A stretch of 64,000 bases of DNA from Bacillus aerolatus (GTDB lineage Bacteria; Bacillota; Bacilli; Bacillales; Domibacillaceae), in assembly GCF_009183655.1 (NCBI RefSeq), contig NZ_WEIO01000011.1, positions 1-64,000 on the forward strand, in the 5' to 3' direction. A program made the position numbers and the translations under genes. The notes under the pieces were generated by a model. It saw only the letters and a list, made by a program, of their open reading frames with translations. It had not been told where the DNA came from and searched no databases. Below are positions 32,969 through 41,268 of this stretch, piece by piece. The stretch's first letter is position 1. Every line of letters begins with the position of its first letter.

Positions 32969-34285
32969 CTAAGCAAAAGAAGGTGCTTTTTGCTGTTTTT
33001 CAGCTTTTTGCAAAGCCTGATCCAAATCTTCAATTAAGTCATCAATAGCTTCCAGGCCTACGGAAAGTCTGATTAATTCTTCCGTCACGCCTGTTGCTTT
33101 TAATTCTTCGTCAGACAGCTGCTGGTGAGTCGTTGAAGCTGGATGAATAATGAGTGATTTAGCATCACCGACATTCGCCAGGTGAGACCAGAGCTTAACT
33201 TGGTCAATCACATTTTCTGCCGCTTGGCGCCCACCTTTGGCTCCAAAAACAAGAACAGAGCCAAAGCCGTTCTCCAGTACTTCTTTTGCGCGTTCATGAG
33301 AAGGGTGGCTTGGAAGGCCAGGATAGGTCACCCATGAAACGGCCGGATGTTTTTCCAAGTATTCGGCCAGCTTTGCGGCATTTTCATTGTGCCTCTCTAC
33401 GCGGACATGTAATGATTCCAGCCCTTGAAGGAGTAAAAATGCGTTGAACGGACTGAGGCTTGAGCCGAAATCACGCAGCAATTGAGCTCTCACTTTCGTT
33501 ATATAGCCTTTATCTCCGAAATCTTCAGCAAACCGAACGCCGTGGTAACTTTTATCGGGTTCCGTAAATTGCGGAAACCGCGGATTATTCCAATCAAACG
33601 TGCCGCTGTCAATAATCACGCCGGCAATCGCATTTCCGTGTCCACCAATCCATTTAGTCGCCGAGTGTACGACGATATCAGCGTCATATTCGATCGGACG
33701 GTTGACGAAAGGAGTAGCAAACGTATTGTCAATTACGAGCGGAATACCGTTGTCATGAGCAATGTTTGCCACAGCTTCTGTATCCAGGATGTGCAGGCTC
33801 GGGTTTCCGATTGTTTCAGCAAAGACGGCTTTTGTTTTATCAGTGATCGCTGCTTTAAAGTTTTCGGGATTTGTTCCGTCCACAAATTTGACAGTGATCC
33901 CGTAATTGGCAAATGTGGAGGCAAATAAATTGTACGTGCCGCCGTATATGTTTGAAGCAGAGACAATTTCATCTCCTGCGCTTGCCAGTGTCAGCAAGGC
34001 GAGTGTAATAGCGGCTTGACCGCTTGAAGTTGCGACTGCCCCCGTTCCTTTTTCCAATAGCGCCATTCTTTTTTCAAACACATCAACTGTCGGGTTGCTC
34101 ATCCGTGAATATATATTTCCTTCTTCTTCTAATGAAAAAAGTTTTTTGGCGTGGTCTGTGCTTTGGAATACGTAAGAAGTCGTCTGATAAATAGGTACGG
34201 CTCTTGAACCTGTTACAGGGTCCGGTATTTGTCCGCCGTGAACTGTGTTTGTTTCAAATTTCCGGTTTCTTTCTTCTGCTGTCAT
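32969..34285 (-). CDS. metY: O-acetylhomoserine sulfhydrylase (aminocarboxypropyltransferase)
   Basis: About 438 aa PLP enzyme of the Cys/Met family. ETNTVHGGQIPDPVTGSRAVPIYQTTSYVF and the PLP lysine in VHSATKWIGGHGNAIAG are diagnostic; length fits MetY rather than the shorter MetB/MetC. It makes homocysteine from O-acetylhomoserine and sulfide (or methionine from methanethiol). The ATG at 34285 follows GAGGAGG; the longer frame runs through the riboswitch. First gene of the operon, with sulfide possibly supplied by the monooxygenases downstream. Confidence 0.93.
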   Translation of the reverse strand: MTAEERNRKFETNTVHGGQIPDPVTGSRAVPIYQTTSYVFQSTDHAKKLFSLEEEGNIYSRMSNPTVDVFEKRMALLEKGTGAVATSSGQAAITLALLTLASAGDEIVSASNIYGGTYNLFASTFANYGITVKFVDGTNPENFKAAITDKTKAVFAETIGNPSLHILDTEAVANIAHDNGIPLVIDNTFATPFVNRPIEYDADIVVHSATKWIGGHGNAIAGVIIDSGTFDWNNPRFPQFTEPDKSYHGVRFAEDFGDKGYITKVRAQLLRDFGSSLSPFNAFLLLQGLESLHVRVERHNENAAKLAEYLEKHPAVSWVTYPGLPSHPSHERAKEVLENGFGSVLVFGAKGGRQAAENVIDQVKLWSHLANVGDAKSLIIHPASTTHQQLSDEELKATGVTEELIRLSVGLEAIDDLIEDLDQALQKAEKQQKAPSFA

Positions 34286-34311
34286 GAAAGCTGCCTCCTC
34301 GTTGCAGTTAT

Positions 34312-34352
34312 AAAAAATAAAAAATTCCCCTTTTCGAAAGCAAAGAGGAATG
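34312..34352 (-). terminator. Riboswitch-controlled terminator of the metY operon
   Basis: On the minus strand ATTCCTCTTT pairs with AAAGGGGAAT, followed by TTTTTTATTTTTT. It lies between the SAM aptamer and metY. Confidence 0.85.
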
Positions 34353-34369
34353 ACATGGATGTATTCACT

Positions 34370-34471
34370 CTTATCCTTCAAGAAGTTTCTTGCTGGAATT
34401 AGCACCATCCTGTCTTTAGACAGAGGTTGCTGAAGCGTCACCGGGCCAGTCCCTCAGCTTCTCTTGATAAG
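34370..34471 (-). ncRNA. SAM-I (S-box) riboswitch aptamer
   Basis: Minus-strand sequence begins CTTATCAAGAG, continues with GCTGAGGGACTGGCCC, GACGCTTCAGCAACC and a variable hairpin (CTGTCTAAAGACAG), then GGTGCTAATTCC and AAGGATAAG closing P1. These are the conserved S-box elements. SAM binding should favour the terminator at 34312-34352 and shut the operon off when methionine/SAM is plentiful. Confidence 0.96.
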
Positions 34472-34489
34472 ATTTATTCGATTGATCTT

Positions 34490-34519
34490 ATCATAATATT
34501 CAAACAATATAGATGTCAA
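34490..34519 (-). promoter_or_regulatory. Promoter of the SAM-riboswitch operon
   Basis: Minus-strand TTGACA (34519-34514) and TATGAT (34495-34490) with an 18-base spacer, about 20 bases ahead of the aptamer. Confidence 0.65.
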
Positions 34520-34574
34520 TAGATTATTCTTATTTATTTCATCGGAATTGTATATTTTGTATTCGACCAGCCTC

Positions 34575-35031
34575 AAATGCCTATAACAATAATGAATCGA
34601 TTGCCAACAAACCGGAAGATATGGTCATCACGATGCACATTTGCCGCGGAAACTTTAAATCTACATATACAGCAAGCGGCGGCTATGACAGCGTTTCTGA
34701 AGTTATCTTCGGAGGGCTTGATGTAGATGGTCTGTTCCTTGAATTTGATGACGAACGTTCAGGCGGATTTGAACCATTGAAGCACGTCAATAGAGAAGAT
34801 TTGCAAATTGTGCTCGGGTTGATCACTTCTAAGTTTGGCGAGCTGGAAAAGCCGGAGAACATTCAAGCGAGAATTGAAGAAGCGAGCCAATATGTCAGTC
34901 TCGACCAGCTTTGCCTGAGCCCGCAATGCGGCTTCGCTTCCACAGAAGAAGGAAATCTTTTAACGGAAGAACAGCAGGGGGAGAAAGTCCACCACGTAGT
35001 GAAAATTGCGGGTGATGCATGGAAGCAATGA
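34575..35031 (+). pseudogene. 5'-truncated YxjG/YxjH-like methionine synthase (MetE family)
   Basis: From about 34590 the frame reads ESIANKPEDMVITMHICRGNFKSTY and continues to the end of a YxjG-type cobalamin-independent methionine synthase (GFASTEEG...VKIAGDAWK), about 145 of the usual 370-380 residues. The zinc-ligand cysteines in HICRGNF and CLSPQCGF remain, but the whole N-terminal two thirds is missing and the upstream codons are unrelated. The Bacillus homologues are also S-box genes. Interpretation: deletion remnant, not functional. Confidence 0.85.
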
Positions 35032-35051
35032 GGTAGAAAAAATATAGAATG

Positions 35052-35098
35052 AAAGAGGGTGTCCTAAAAGCCAAGCTTTTAGGATGCCCTCTTTTTTT
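35052..35098 (+). terminator. Terminator of the former yxjG-like gene
   Basis: AAAGAGGGTGTCCTAAAAG pairs with CTTTTAGGATGCCCTCTTT, one mismatch or wobble, followed by seven T. Confidence 0.88.
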
Positions 35099-35254
35099 CG
35101 GTAGATGGAATGGTGGACAAAATGATCAAAATGATGAACGAAGCTTTCCGGGGCTCAGAGGGCAAAATAGACTTGGCGAGTGGTTTCGCTTGTTTGGAAT
35201 AGATGCATCAGGGAACAGTAAGGGAACATTATTCTTATAGGAGTGAATGTGCAA

Positions 35255-35887
35255 ATGATGATTAAGGCACTTGTGCTTAACTGCACATTAAAGCCAAGCA
35301 GAGAGACTTCAAATACACAGGCATTGATTGAAGAAGTAACGAAGATTATGGAAGCGAATGATGTTTCTACAGAAATTTTAACAATGAACGATTTTAATAT
35401 TGAAGTAGGAGTTACGGCAGAAGCTGTCAGTGAAAAAGATGAATGGCCAATGATTTTTGAAAAAGTGAAGAAAGCAGATATTCTTATTATCGGTTCGCCT
35501 ATTTGGCTCGGCGATCAAAGCAGCATCACTACGAAAATTATTGAAAGACTTTATGGCGGCAGCAGTTTAACAAATGAAAAAGGCCAATATATTTATTACA
35601 ACAAAGTCGGTGGTGTCATTGTGACAGGGAATGAAGACGGAGCGAAGCATGTTTCCCGTAACATCATCTATGCCTTATCACATATCGGGGTGACTATTCC
35701 GCCGAATGTTGATACGTACTGGGTAGGAGAAGCGGGTCCGGGTCCATCGTTCATTGAAGCCGAAGGATACAAAAACGAATTCACGATGCAACACGCCAAA
35801 ATCATGGCGTACAACTTAATGCATTTTGCAAAGTTATTAAAAGAGAATCCGATCCCGACAGAAGGCAATGTAATCGACGGGAAATAA
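35255..35887 (+). CDS. Flavodoxin-fold NAD(P)H-dependent FMN reductase family protein
   Basis: About 210 aa. ALVLNCTLKPSRETSNTQALI is the FMN phosphate loop (usual form LNGSPR), followed by ADILIIGSPIWLGDQSSITTKIIERL and VIVTGNEDGAKHVSRNIIYALSHIGVTIPP, typical of NADPH-dependent FMN reductases. Start at ATG 35255 or 35258 behind AGGAG; GTG 35243 overlaps that RBS. It lies next to the sulfur operon and could provide reduced flavin to the two monooxygenases, but this is a guess from position. Confidence 0.8.
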   Translation: MMIKALVLNCTLKPSRETSNTQALIEEVTKIMEANDVSTEILTMNDFNIEVGVTAEAVSEKDEWPMIFEKVKKADILIIGSPIWLGDQSSITTKIIERLYGGSSLTNEKGQYIYYNKVGGVIVTGNEDGAKHVSRNIIYALSHIGVTIPPNVDTYWVGEAGPGPSFIEAEGYKNEFTMQHAKIMAYNLMHFAKLLKENPIPTEGNVIDGK

Positions 35888-35989
35888 AAGGTCTTAATAT
35901 AATTAGCAAGGCAGCTGGAAGAGTCGAATTGATGCAAATGCAAAAATAATTTGCAGTCATATAGAAGAGTTGAATAGGAATGATTTAGC

Positions 35990-36032
35990 AAAAGAGCTGG
36001 AAAAAGAGAGCTGATTTTCCAGCTCTTTTTTT
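35990..36032 (+). terminator. Rho-independent terminator
   Basis: AAAGAGCTGGAAAA/TTTTCCAGCTCTTT with a ten-base loop and T run. Confidence 0.8.
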
Positions 36033-36186
36033 GTGAAGAAGAGACGGGAAAACGGCAAAAAGGCTAGTGGGAGAAGCATTGATACAGCAGCATTTATGCA
36101 TGGGAAATGAATATAAATACAAAAAGGAGTGAATGTTGATGCTTCAGAATAAACGTATTTATATTTTAGAATAATAACCTCCAAAT

Positions 36187-36339
36187 AAAATTGTCGAATT
36201 TCGCGGAAGAAAAAAGGGATTCTAGTCTGGTTACTCTGATCCGCCAGCTTTTAAAGGTAAGGGAAGAGGGGAAATCCGTTTTATTTGCTAAAGGAGCAAG
36301 CCTTATTAGACCGCTATTTGGAACCGGTTCCTCAAAATG
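36187..36339 (+). pseudogene. Possible remnant of a glycoside hydrolase C-terminus
   Basis: One frame reads NFAEEKRDSSLVTLIRQLL then KVREEGKSVLFAKGASLIRPLFG and stops at 36339. The pattern (long helix with LIRxLLKxREE, then a G followed by a short strand) resembles the end of the catalytic domain of GH13 sucrose or oligoglucoside hydrolases. No start codon or RBS is present. Speculative. The rest of 36033-36503 holds only the two palindromes. Confidence 0.3.
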
Positions 36340-36382
36340 AGCAAAAAACAGTATTTTTGTTCCGGAATAAAGGAACCGGTTC
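36320..36382. promoter_or_regulatory. Two identical LacI-type operators
   Basis: GGAACCGGTTCC, a perfect 12-bp palindrome with the central CG typical of LacI-family sites, occurs at 36320-36331 and 36371-36382, 51 bp apart. A LacI-family gene lies 120 bp away. Paired sites suggest looping or cooperative repression, but no intact target gene follows. Confidence 0.65.
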
Positions 36383-36503
36383 CAAAAGGGGGTAGAAAAC
36401 AAGCCCCAAACTGGATTGAAGTAAGTGTAAATTTCTTTTTGAATAAAATTTGCACTGTTTCTTTTGCTGCATCTTTATAAAGGAAATAGATGCAGAACGA
36501 CAA

Positions 36504-37496
36504 TCAGCCGGGGACGAATCGTTTGTCTACGCTTTCTCTTGCAATGATCTCAAATCCCGAATAAGTCAGCTTAGGGATTTCTTGTCCGTTTGCGAGCTGT
36601 ATAATATTTCGAGCAGCCGTTTTTCCAGCTTCAATAAAGTGGAGTTTGACGGTTGTTAAAGCCGGGTTCATCATAGCTGTTATATCGTAGCCGCCAAATC
36701 CCGTGACAGATATGTTAGCGGGAACATGCATACCTTTTTTATAAGCGGCTTTTACCGCACCAATGGCAATATCATCTGTAGCACAAATAAGGGCGGAAGG
36801 GAAGAAACCATCAAAAACCGCCAATGCGCCAGCCGTCGCTTCACTCATAGTAAAGCCGGTTTCGAAGTAATGAACTTCACAGCCGCCCGCTTCTCTGATG
36901 GCCCGCTTAAAGCCTTCTTTTCTTTTTAAGCCGATAGCAATATTTTCTTCACTGACGCCTAAAAAGGCTAGGCGTCGATGACCTTGTTCAATAATATATT
37001 TTCCAATCGCATAACCGGCTTCTTCATCATTATGGACTAAGCTGTATACGTCTTCATGCTGCTGGCCCACTAAGAGAACCGGGACATTAATTTCGCTGAA
37101 CGCCTGCAGATGCGTATCAGTTACTTGGGTCGCTAATAGAATGATACCGGCAACTTTTTGCTTTGCGAACGTATAAATAGTTTCAATTTCACGATCTACA
37201 TTCTGATTTGTATTGGAAACGAGCATATGGCAATTCCACTCGCGCAGCTCGTTATCAATTCCGGTCAGGGTTTGTGACGTTTCATACGAATCAAGGCGCG
37301 GAACAATGGTGCCGATCATATTTGTTTTTTTTGCTTTCAAGCTTTGGGCAAAGGTATTCGGCGTGTATCCGGTTTCTTCAATAATCGTTTCGATTTTCTG
37401 CTTCATTTTTTCGCTGACCGAACCGCCGTTCAAATACCTGGAGACGGTACTCTTTGCCACGCCTGCAAGCTTCGCAATATCCGCAATGGTTTTCAT
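36504..37496 (-). CDS. LacI-family transcriptional regulator
   Basis: About 330 aa. N-terminal helix-turn-helix and hinge (MKTIADIAKLAGVAKSTVSRYLNGGSVSEKMKQKI...GYTPNTFAQSLK) then a periplasmic-binding-protein-like sugar domain (NMIGTIVPRLDSYETSQTL, NDEEAGYAIGKYIIEQGHRRLAFLG). Resembles sucrose-type (ScrR-like) repressors. ATG 37496 is chosen because the HTH begins there; upstream codons are not homologous. Its operators are probably the two palindromes downstream of its own gene; the regulated sugar genes seem to be lost or elsewhere. Confidence 0.88.
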   Translation of the reverse strand: MKTIADIAKLAGVAKSTVSRYLNGGSVSEKMKQKIETIIEETGYTPNTFAQSLKAKKTNMIGTIVPRLDSYETSQTLTGIDNELREWNCHMLVSNTNQNVDREIETIYTFAKQKVAGIILLATQVTDTHLQAFSEINVPVLLVGQQHEDVYSLVHNDEEAGYAIGKYIIEQGHRRLAFLGVSEENIAIGLKRKEGFKRAIREAGGCEVHYFETGFTMSEATAGALAVFDGFFPSALICATDDIAIGAVKAAYKKGMHVPANISVTGFGGYDITAMMNPALTTVKLHFIEAGKTAARNIIQLANGQEIPKLTYSGFEIIARESVDKRFVPG

Positions 37497-37767
37497 CCTG
37501 TCATCTCCGCTTCCCTGTTTCTTCGTTTTAATTATACACCATTCTAAAAGCGTTCGGAAAGGCAGGACCTTGAACAGTAATCCCCCAGAGGAGTTGCAGT
37601 GAAAAGCTAATGAATCAAGAAAATGGCTGGTGAAATTCATCTAAGGATGGTAAATGAAAAAACGGCTGATAAAAAGTCTGACCGGTTGGTTCACTGCCTT
37701 GACATGGTGTATGATGGAAAAAAATAGACGACGTGATTGTCGCTATAAGAATCAGGGGGGAGAAAGC

Positions 37768-38991
37768 TTGAAACAATCTGCATTACAACAACTGCCGCAA
37801 AAGCAGGCAATGAGGCGGCCAAACAGGCTGTGGATGGTGCTTCTGCTTGGATCGCTGTCGGCGTTTGGACCGTTGTCCGTTGATATGTATCTGCCGGCTC
37901 TGCCCATTTTAGCGAGTGATTTACATGCATCGGCGTCGGTTGCTCAGCTCAGCTTGACGGCTTTTTTAATTGGCCTTGCCTCCGGACAAGTGATAGCGGG
38001 ACCTTTGAGTGATGCAAAGGGAAGAAGAGGGCCTCTTATGGCTGGGCTTGCTGTATTTACTGCTGCGTCTGTTCTCTGTATGGTAATGCCGTCTATTTGG
38101 GGGTTGATTGCTATGCGGTTTATCCAAGGAGCAGCGGCAGCCGCCGGCATCGTGATTTCACGGGCGGTCATCCGTGATCTCTATTCTGGTTCAGAGCTGA
38201 CGAAGTTTTTTGCGCTGACGATGCTTGTCAATGGGGTGGCGCCGATTGCAGCACCAGTCGCCGGCGGCCAGCTGTTGGCGTTTATGTCGTGGCACGGAGT
38301 TTTCGGTGTGCTTGCAGCCATTGGAGTCATCACTTTTATTGCGGTGTTTGCAGGGATGCCTGAAACGCTTTCGGCTGAACGGAAGTCGAACGGCGGTTTG
38401 AAGCAGACTTTACTCACTTTTAAAATGTTAGCGTCTGACAAGGTGTTCATGGGTTATTGTCTCGTGCAAGGATTTGTGATGGCGGCAATGTTTGCTTACA
38501 TAGCGGGTTCGCCGTTTGTATTACAGGATTTTTTCGGACTATCGCCGCAAGCTTTCAGCCTATGTTTTGCGATAAACGGACTAGGGATTGTCGTGGCTAC
38601 CCAGCTTACTGGCCGGCTGGCTGGAAAAGTAAAGGAATCAACCTTATTGAAGACGGGACTTTTTATGGCGCTGGCCGGCAGCAGCTCTATGCTTACTATG
38701 CTTGCGATCGGGGCAAATCTCATTGCCGTTCTTATCCCGTTAGTGTTTGCTGTATCAAGTGTTGGTGTTGTAGCAACGACGTGCTTTTCACTAGCTATGA
38801 GTGATAAGGAAAAAACAGCGGGAAGTGCATCGGCCTTGCTTGGACTTATGCCATATATTTTCGGTGCTGCCGCTGCTCCACTCGCTGGCATCGGCGCCGG
38901 CAGCACAACGCTGCCGATGGGCATTATTATGGTAAGCTGCCATCTGTCTGCAATCACTGCCTATTTTCTGCTATGCCGAAAAGGCCGTTAA
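37768..38991 (+). CDS. Bcr/CflA family drug-resistance MFS transporter
   Basis: About 407 aa, 12 membrane helices. LGSLSAFGPLSVDMYLPALP is the Bcr/CflA signature in helix 1, and GQVIAGPLSDAKGRRGPL is the MFS A motif. The annotated start is TTG 37768 after GGGGGGAG; upstream in-frame ATGs lack an RBS and encode non-hydrophobic, unlike sequence. Proton-driven drug efflux at the membrane; substrate unknown. Confidence 0.88.
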   Translation: MKQSALQQLPQKQAMRRPNRLWMVLLLGSLSAFGPLSVDMYLPALPILASDLHASASVAQLSLTAFLIGLASGQVIAGPLSDAKGRRGPLMAGLAVFTAASVLCMVMPSIWGLIAMRFIQGAAAAAGIVISRAVIRDLYSGSELTKFFALTMLVNGVAPIAAPVAGGQLLAFMSWHGVFGVLAAIGVITFIAVFAGMPETLSAERKSNGGLKQTLLTFKMLASDKVFMGYCLVQGFVMAAMFAYIAGSPFVLQDFFGLSPQAFSLCFAINGLGIVVATQLTGRLAGKVKESTLLKTGLFMALAGSSSMLTMLAIGANLIAVLIPLVFAVSSVGVVATTCFSLAMSDKEKTAGSASALLGLMPYIFGAAAAPLAGIGAGSTTLPMGIIMVSCHLSAITAYFLLCRKGR

Positions 38992-38993
38992 AA

Positions 38994-39036
38994 AAAAAGA
39001 CCTGAAGCGGATATTTATCCGCTTCAGGTCTTTTTC
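38994..39036 (+). terminator. Rho-independent terminator
   Basis: AAAAAGACCTGAAGCGGA/TCCGCTTCAGGTCTTTTT perfect stem. Confidence 0.9.
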
Positions 39037-39233
39037 GATTAGGAAAAAAGTGTCTCAGTCGGTGCCTCCTTCACTGCTGTCACTGCTGAAAAAGCTGCCG
39101 CTTCCGGATGAACTGTCTGCGCTTGGAATTTTTCTCTATTTCCATGTATTCGTTATATAAGAGACAGGTTCCTCATCTGTAGATAAAAGAAAAACAAGTG
39201 GTAATAGACAACTACTTATGCAAAACAAAAACG
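39037..39233. other. Intergenic stretch with a possible protein-tail remnant
   Basis: No complete gene. On the minus strand, 39126-39055 encodes a Ser/Gly/Asp-rich tail ending SGSGSFFSSDSSEGGTD then stop, preceded by an in-frame stop codon. Such low-complexity tails terminate some membrane proteins, so it may be a decayed gene end. Confidence 0.3.
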
Positions 39234-39280
39234 TTGACAGAGAATGAACGGCTGTTTTATAATTATCTCGAATTCAAGAT
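39234..39280 (+). promoter_or_regulatory. Promoter with MhqR operator (quinone reductase operon)
   Basis: TTGACA (39234-39239) and TATAAT (39258-39263), 18-base spacer, followed by ATCTCGAATTCAAGAT (39265-39280). Operator sequence, spacer and offset are the same as at 28104-28150, strongly implying one shared repressor. The mhqR gene itself is not in the window. Confidence 0.85.
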
Positions 39281-39436
39281 ATATGATTTAAGGATTTTGG
39301 AAGAAGTCGTTTTAGGCGCTGGTTGTTAGGGTAATTTTAAGCATAGTTCGTTATAAATAAGTGAAAACTGTAGGTGTATGTTATGGGATGGTTTAGCAAG
39401 TTTTTTGGACCTTCAAATGAAAAGGAGACGAAACAA

Positions 39437-40048
39437 ATGTCAAATGTGAATACAGCTATTATTTATTACAGCTCAACAGGTACGAATTATCAGTTAGCGA
39501 AATGGGCAGAAGAAGGAGCGAAAGAAGCAGGTGCTGAAGTAAAAGTATTAAAGGTTCCGGAAACGGCTCCGCAAGCAGCAATTGAATCCAACCCTGCCTG
39601 GAAAGCTCATCATGACGAAACTCAAAATGTAGCTGAAGTGACACTTGCTGATCTGGAGTGGGCGGATGCCATTATTTTCAGTGTACCTACACGATTTGGT
39701 AATGTCCCAGGCCAAGTGAAGCAATTTTTAGATACGACAGGCGGGCTATGGTTCCATGGTAAATTGGCCAATAAAGTAGTAAGCGCGATGACATCTGCTC
39801 AAAATGCGCATGGCGGACAGGAACAAACAATCTTACAATTGTATACTACGATGTATCATTGGGGAGCTATCGTTGCCGCCCCTGGTTATACAGCAGATGC
39901 CGTTTTTGCCGCCGGAGGAAACCCTTACGGCACATCTGTTTCAGTGGACCAGGACGGAAAAATGGTTGAAGATGTACAAGAAGCGGTTAAACATCAAGCA
40001 AAGCGCACAGTCACTGTCGCTCAAGCCGTTAAAAACGGTATGCAGTAA
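39437..40048 (+). CDS. wrbA: WrbA-like NAD(P)H:quinone oxidoreductase
   Basis: 203 aa flavodoxin fold. IIYYSSTGTNYQLAKWAEEGA binds FMN phosphate; SVPTRFGNVPGQVKQFLDTTGGLW, MTSAQNAHGGQEQTIL and the MYHWGAIVAAPGYT stretch are WrbA hallmarks. It reduces quinones by two electrons, avoiding semiquinones. ATG 39437 has RBS AAAGGAGA. An in-frame upstream ATG (39383) would add an unusual WFSKFFGPSNEKETKQ extension with a weak TAGGTG RBS. The MhqR operator upstream fits a quinone-detoxifying role. Confidence 0.9.
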   Translation: MSNVNTAIIYYSSTGTNYQLAKWAEEGAKEAGAEVKVLKVPETAPQAAIESNPAWKAHHDETQNVAEVTLADLEWADAIIFSVPTRFGNVPGQVKQFLDTTGGLWFHGKLANKVVSAMTSAQNAHGGQEQTILQLYTTMYHWGAIVAAPGYTADAVFAAGGNPYGTSVSVDQDGKMVEDVQEAVKHQAKRTVTVAQAVKNGMQ

Positions 40049-40065
40049 TATAAACGAATGAATAG

Positions 40066-40093
40066 AAGCGGTGGCATGATGTCATCGCTTTTT
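40066..40093 (+). terminator. Terminator between quinone reductase and dioxygenase genes
   Basis: AAGCGGTGGCA/TGTCATCGCTT, two G-U pairs, followed by TTTATTTT. It may be leaky, since the next gene is a functional partner. Confidence 0.65.
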
Positions 40094-40144
40094 ATTTTAT
40101 CAGCGGGAAAAACATCCAATTAAAAAATGAAAAGGTTGATTGAA

Positions 40145-41119
40145 ATGAAGTTATTAGGATTGCATCATGTTTCTCTTATAACAGGGAAAGCAGAAAAAAA
40201 TTATCAGTTTTTCACGAAAGTGCTGGGCATGAGACTCGTTAAAAAAACGGTGAACCAGGATAACACTCAGTCTTATCACCTTTTTTATGGGGATGCGAAA
40301 GGCAGCCCAGGCACGGAAATTACGTTTTTTGATATTCCTAATGCGGGTAGAACGTATCCGGGCGTTTCCAGTATTTCATCGACGTCTTTGCGCGTCAAAA
40401 GCACGGAGTCTCTGCACTATTGGAAAGAGCGGTTTTCACAGCACAGCATTACTCATGAAGAGATTGTTAAAAGAGCCGGCCGTGATACGCTTGCTTTTCA
40501 AGATTATGAAGGCACGCGCTTAATTTTAGTGGCGGATAACGGGGAAGAAGGAGTGGTTCCCGGCGAGCCGTGGAATCAAAGCGACATTCCTGTGGAGCAC
40601 GGCATTGTTGGTCTCGGACCGGTCACCTTAACGGTAGCGGATGCGGAACCGACTGTTCGGGTGTTAACAGAGTTGCTGGGGTTCAGAGAGGCCGGTTCTT
40701 ATCCATCGCTTGCCGGTGATTTCCCGGATATTAAGGTTTTTGCAACGGGAGAGGGCGGAGCAGGAGCGGAAGTTCACATTGAAACAAGGCCAGACTTGCC
40801 GAGAGAACGTCCGGGAAGAGGAAGCGTCCACCACGTCGCTTTCCGTGTTCCTACAATAGAAGAATATGATTATTGGGCAAAAAGGCTGGAGGAAAGCGGT
40901 TTGCCTAACTCCGGAAAAGTAGAGCGCTATTACTTTAAAGCCCTTTACTTCCGGGAACTGAATCATATTTTGTTTGAATTATCGACGGATGAACCAGGTT
41001 TTGATGTAGATGAACCGATCGAGTCATTAGGAGAAAGGCTGGCTCTTCCTCCGTTTCTTGAGCCTCGCCGAAACGAAATAGAGGCAAGCTTGCGGCCGTT
41101 GGAATTAGAGAGCGAATAA
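40145..41119 (+). CDS. mhqO: MhqO-like ring-cleaving dioxygenase (glyoxalase/VOC fold)
   Basis: About 324 aa, two VOC repeats. Metal-ligand histidines lie in LLGLHHVSLITG and RGSVHHVAFRVP, with a late glutamate in ILFELSTDEPG. Matches the MhqA/MhqE/MhqO family of B. subtilis, MhqR-regulated enzymes linked to hydroquinone and catechol breakdown. ATG 40145 follows AAAGG. Encoded after the quinone reductase: one enzyme reduces the quinone, the other may open the ring. Confidence 0.88.
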   Translation: MKLLGLHHVSLITGKAEKNYQFFTKVLGMRLVKKTVNQDNTQSYHLFYGDAKGSPGTEITFFDIPNAGRTYPGVSSISSTSLRVKSTESLHYWKERFSQHSITHEEIVKRAGRDTLAFQDYEGTRLILVADNGEEGVVPGEPWNQSDIPVEHGIVGLGPVTLTVADAEPTVRVLTELLGFREAGSYPSLAGDFPDIKVFATGEGGAGAEVHIETRPDLPRERPGRGSVHHVAFRVPTIEEYDYWAKRLEESGLPNSGKVERYYFKALYFRELNHILFELSTDEPGFDVDEPIESLGERLALPPFLEPRRNEIEASLRPLELESE

Positions 41120-41232
41120 AAATTGACAGCAAGTACGTAAAAGCCTGATGTAAGTAGATAAACCAATATAGTGTTCAAGTTTAAGGTGAAGCAGCTGCCC
41201 GGCTTTACAGTTATCGAAAAAAGTAAAATAAT

Positions 41233-41268
41233 AAAACCGGCCCTTTTCAATGAAAGGACCGGTTTTAT
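41233..41268. terminator. Bidirectional terminator
   Basis: AAAACCGGCCCTTT/AAAGGACCGGTTTT between convergent genes, T-rich on both strands. Confidence 0.85.
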
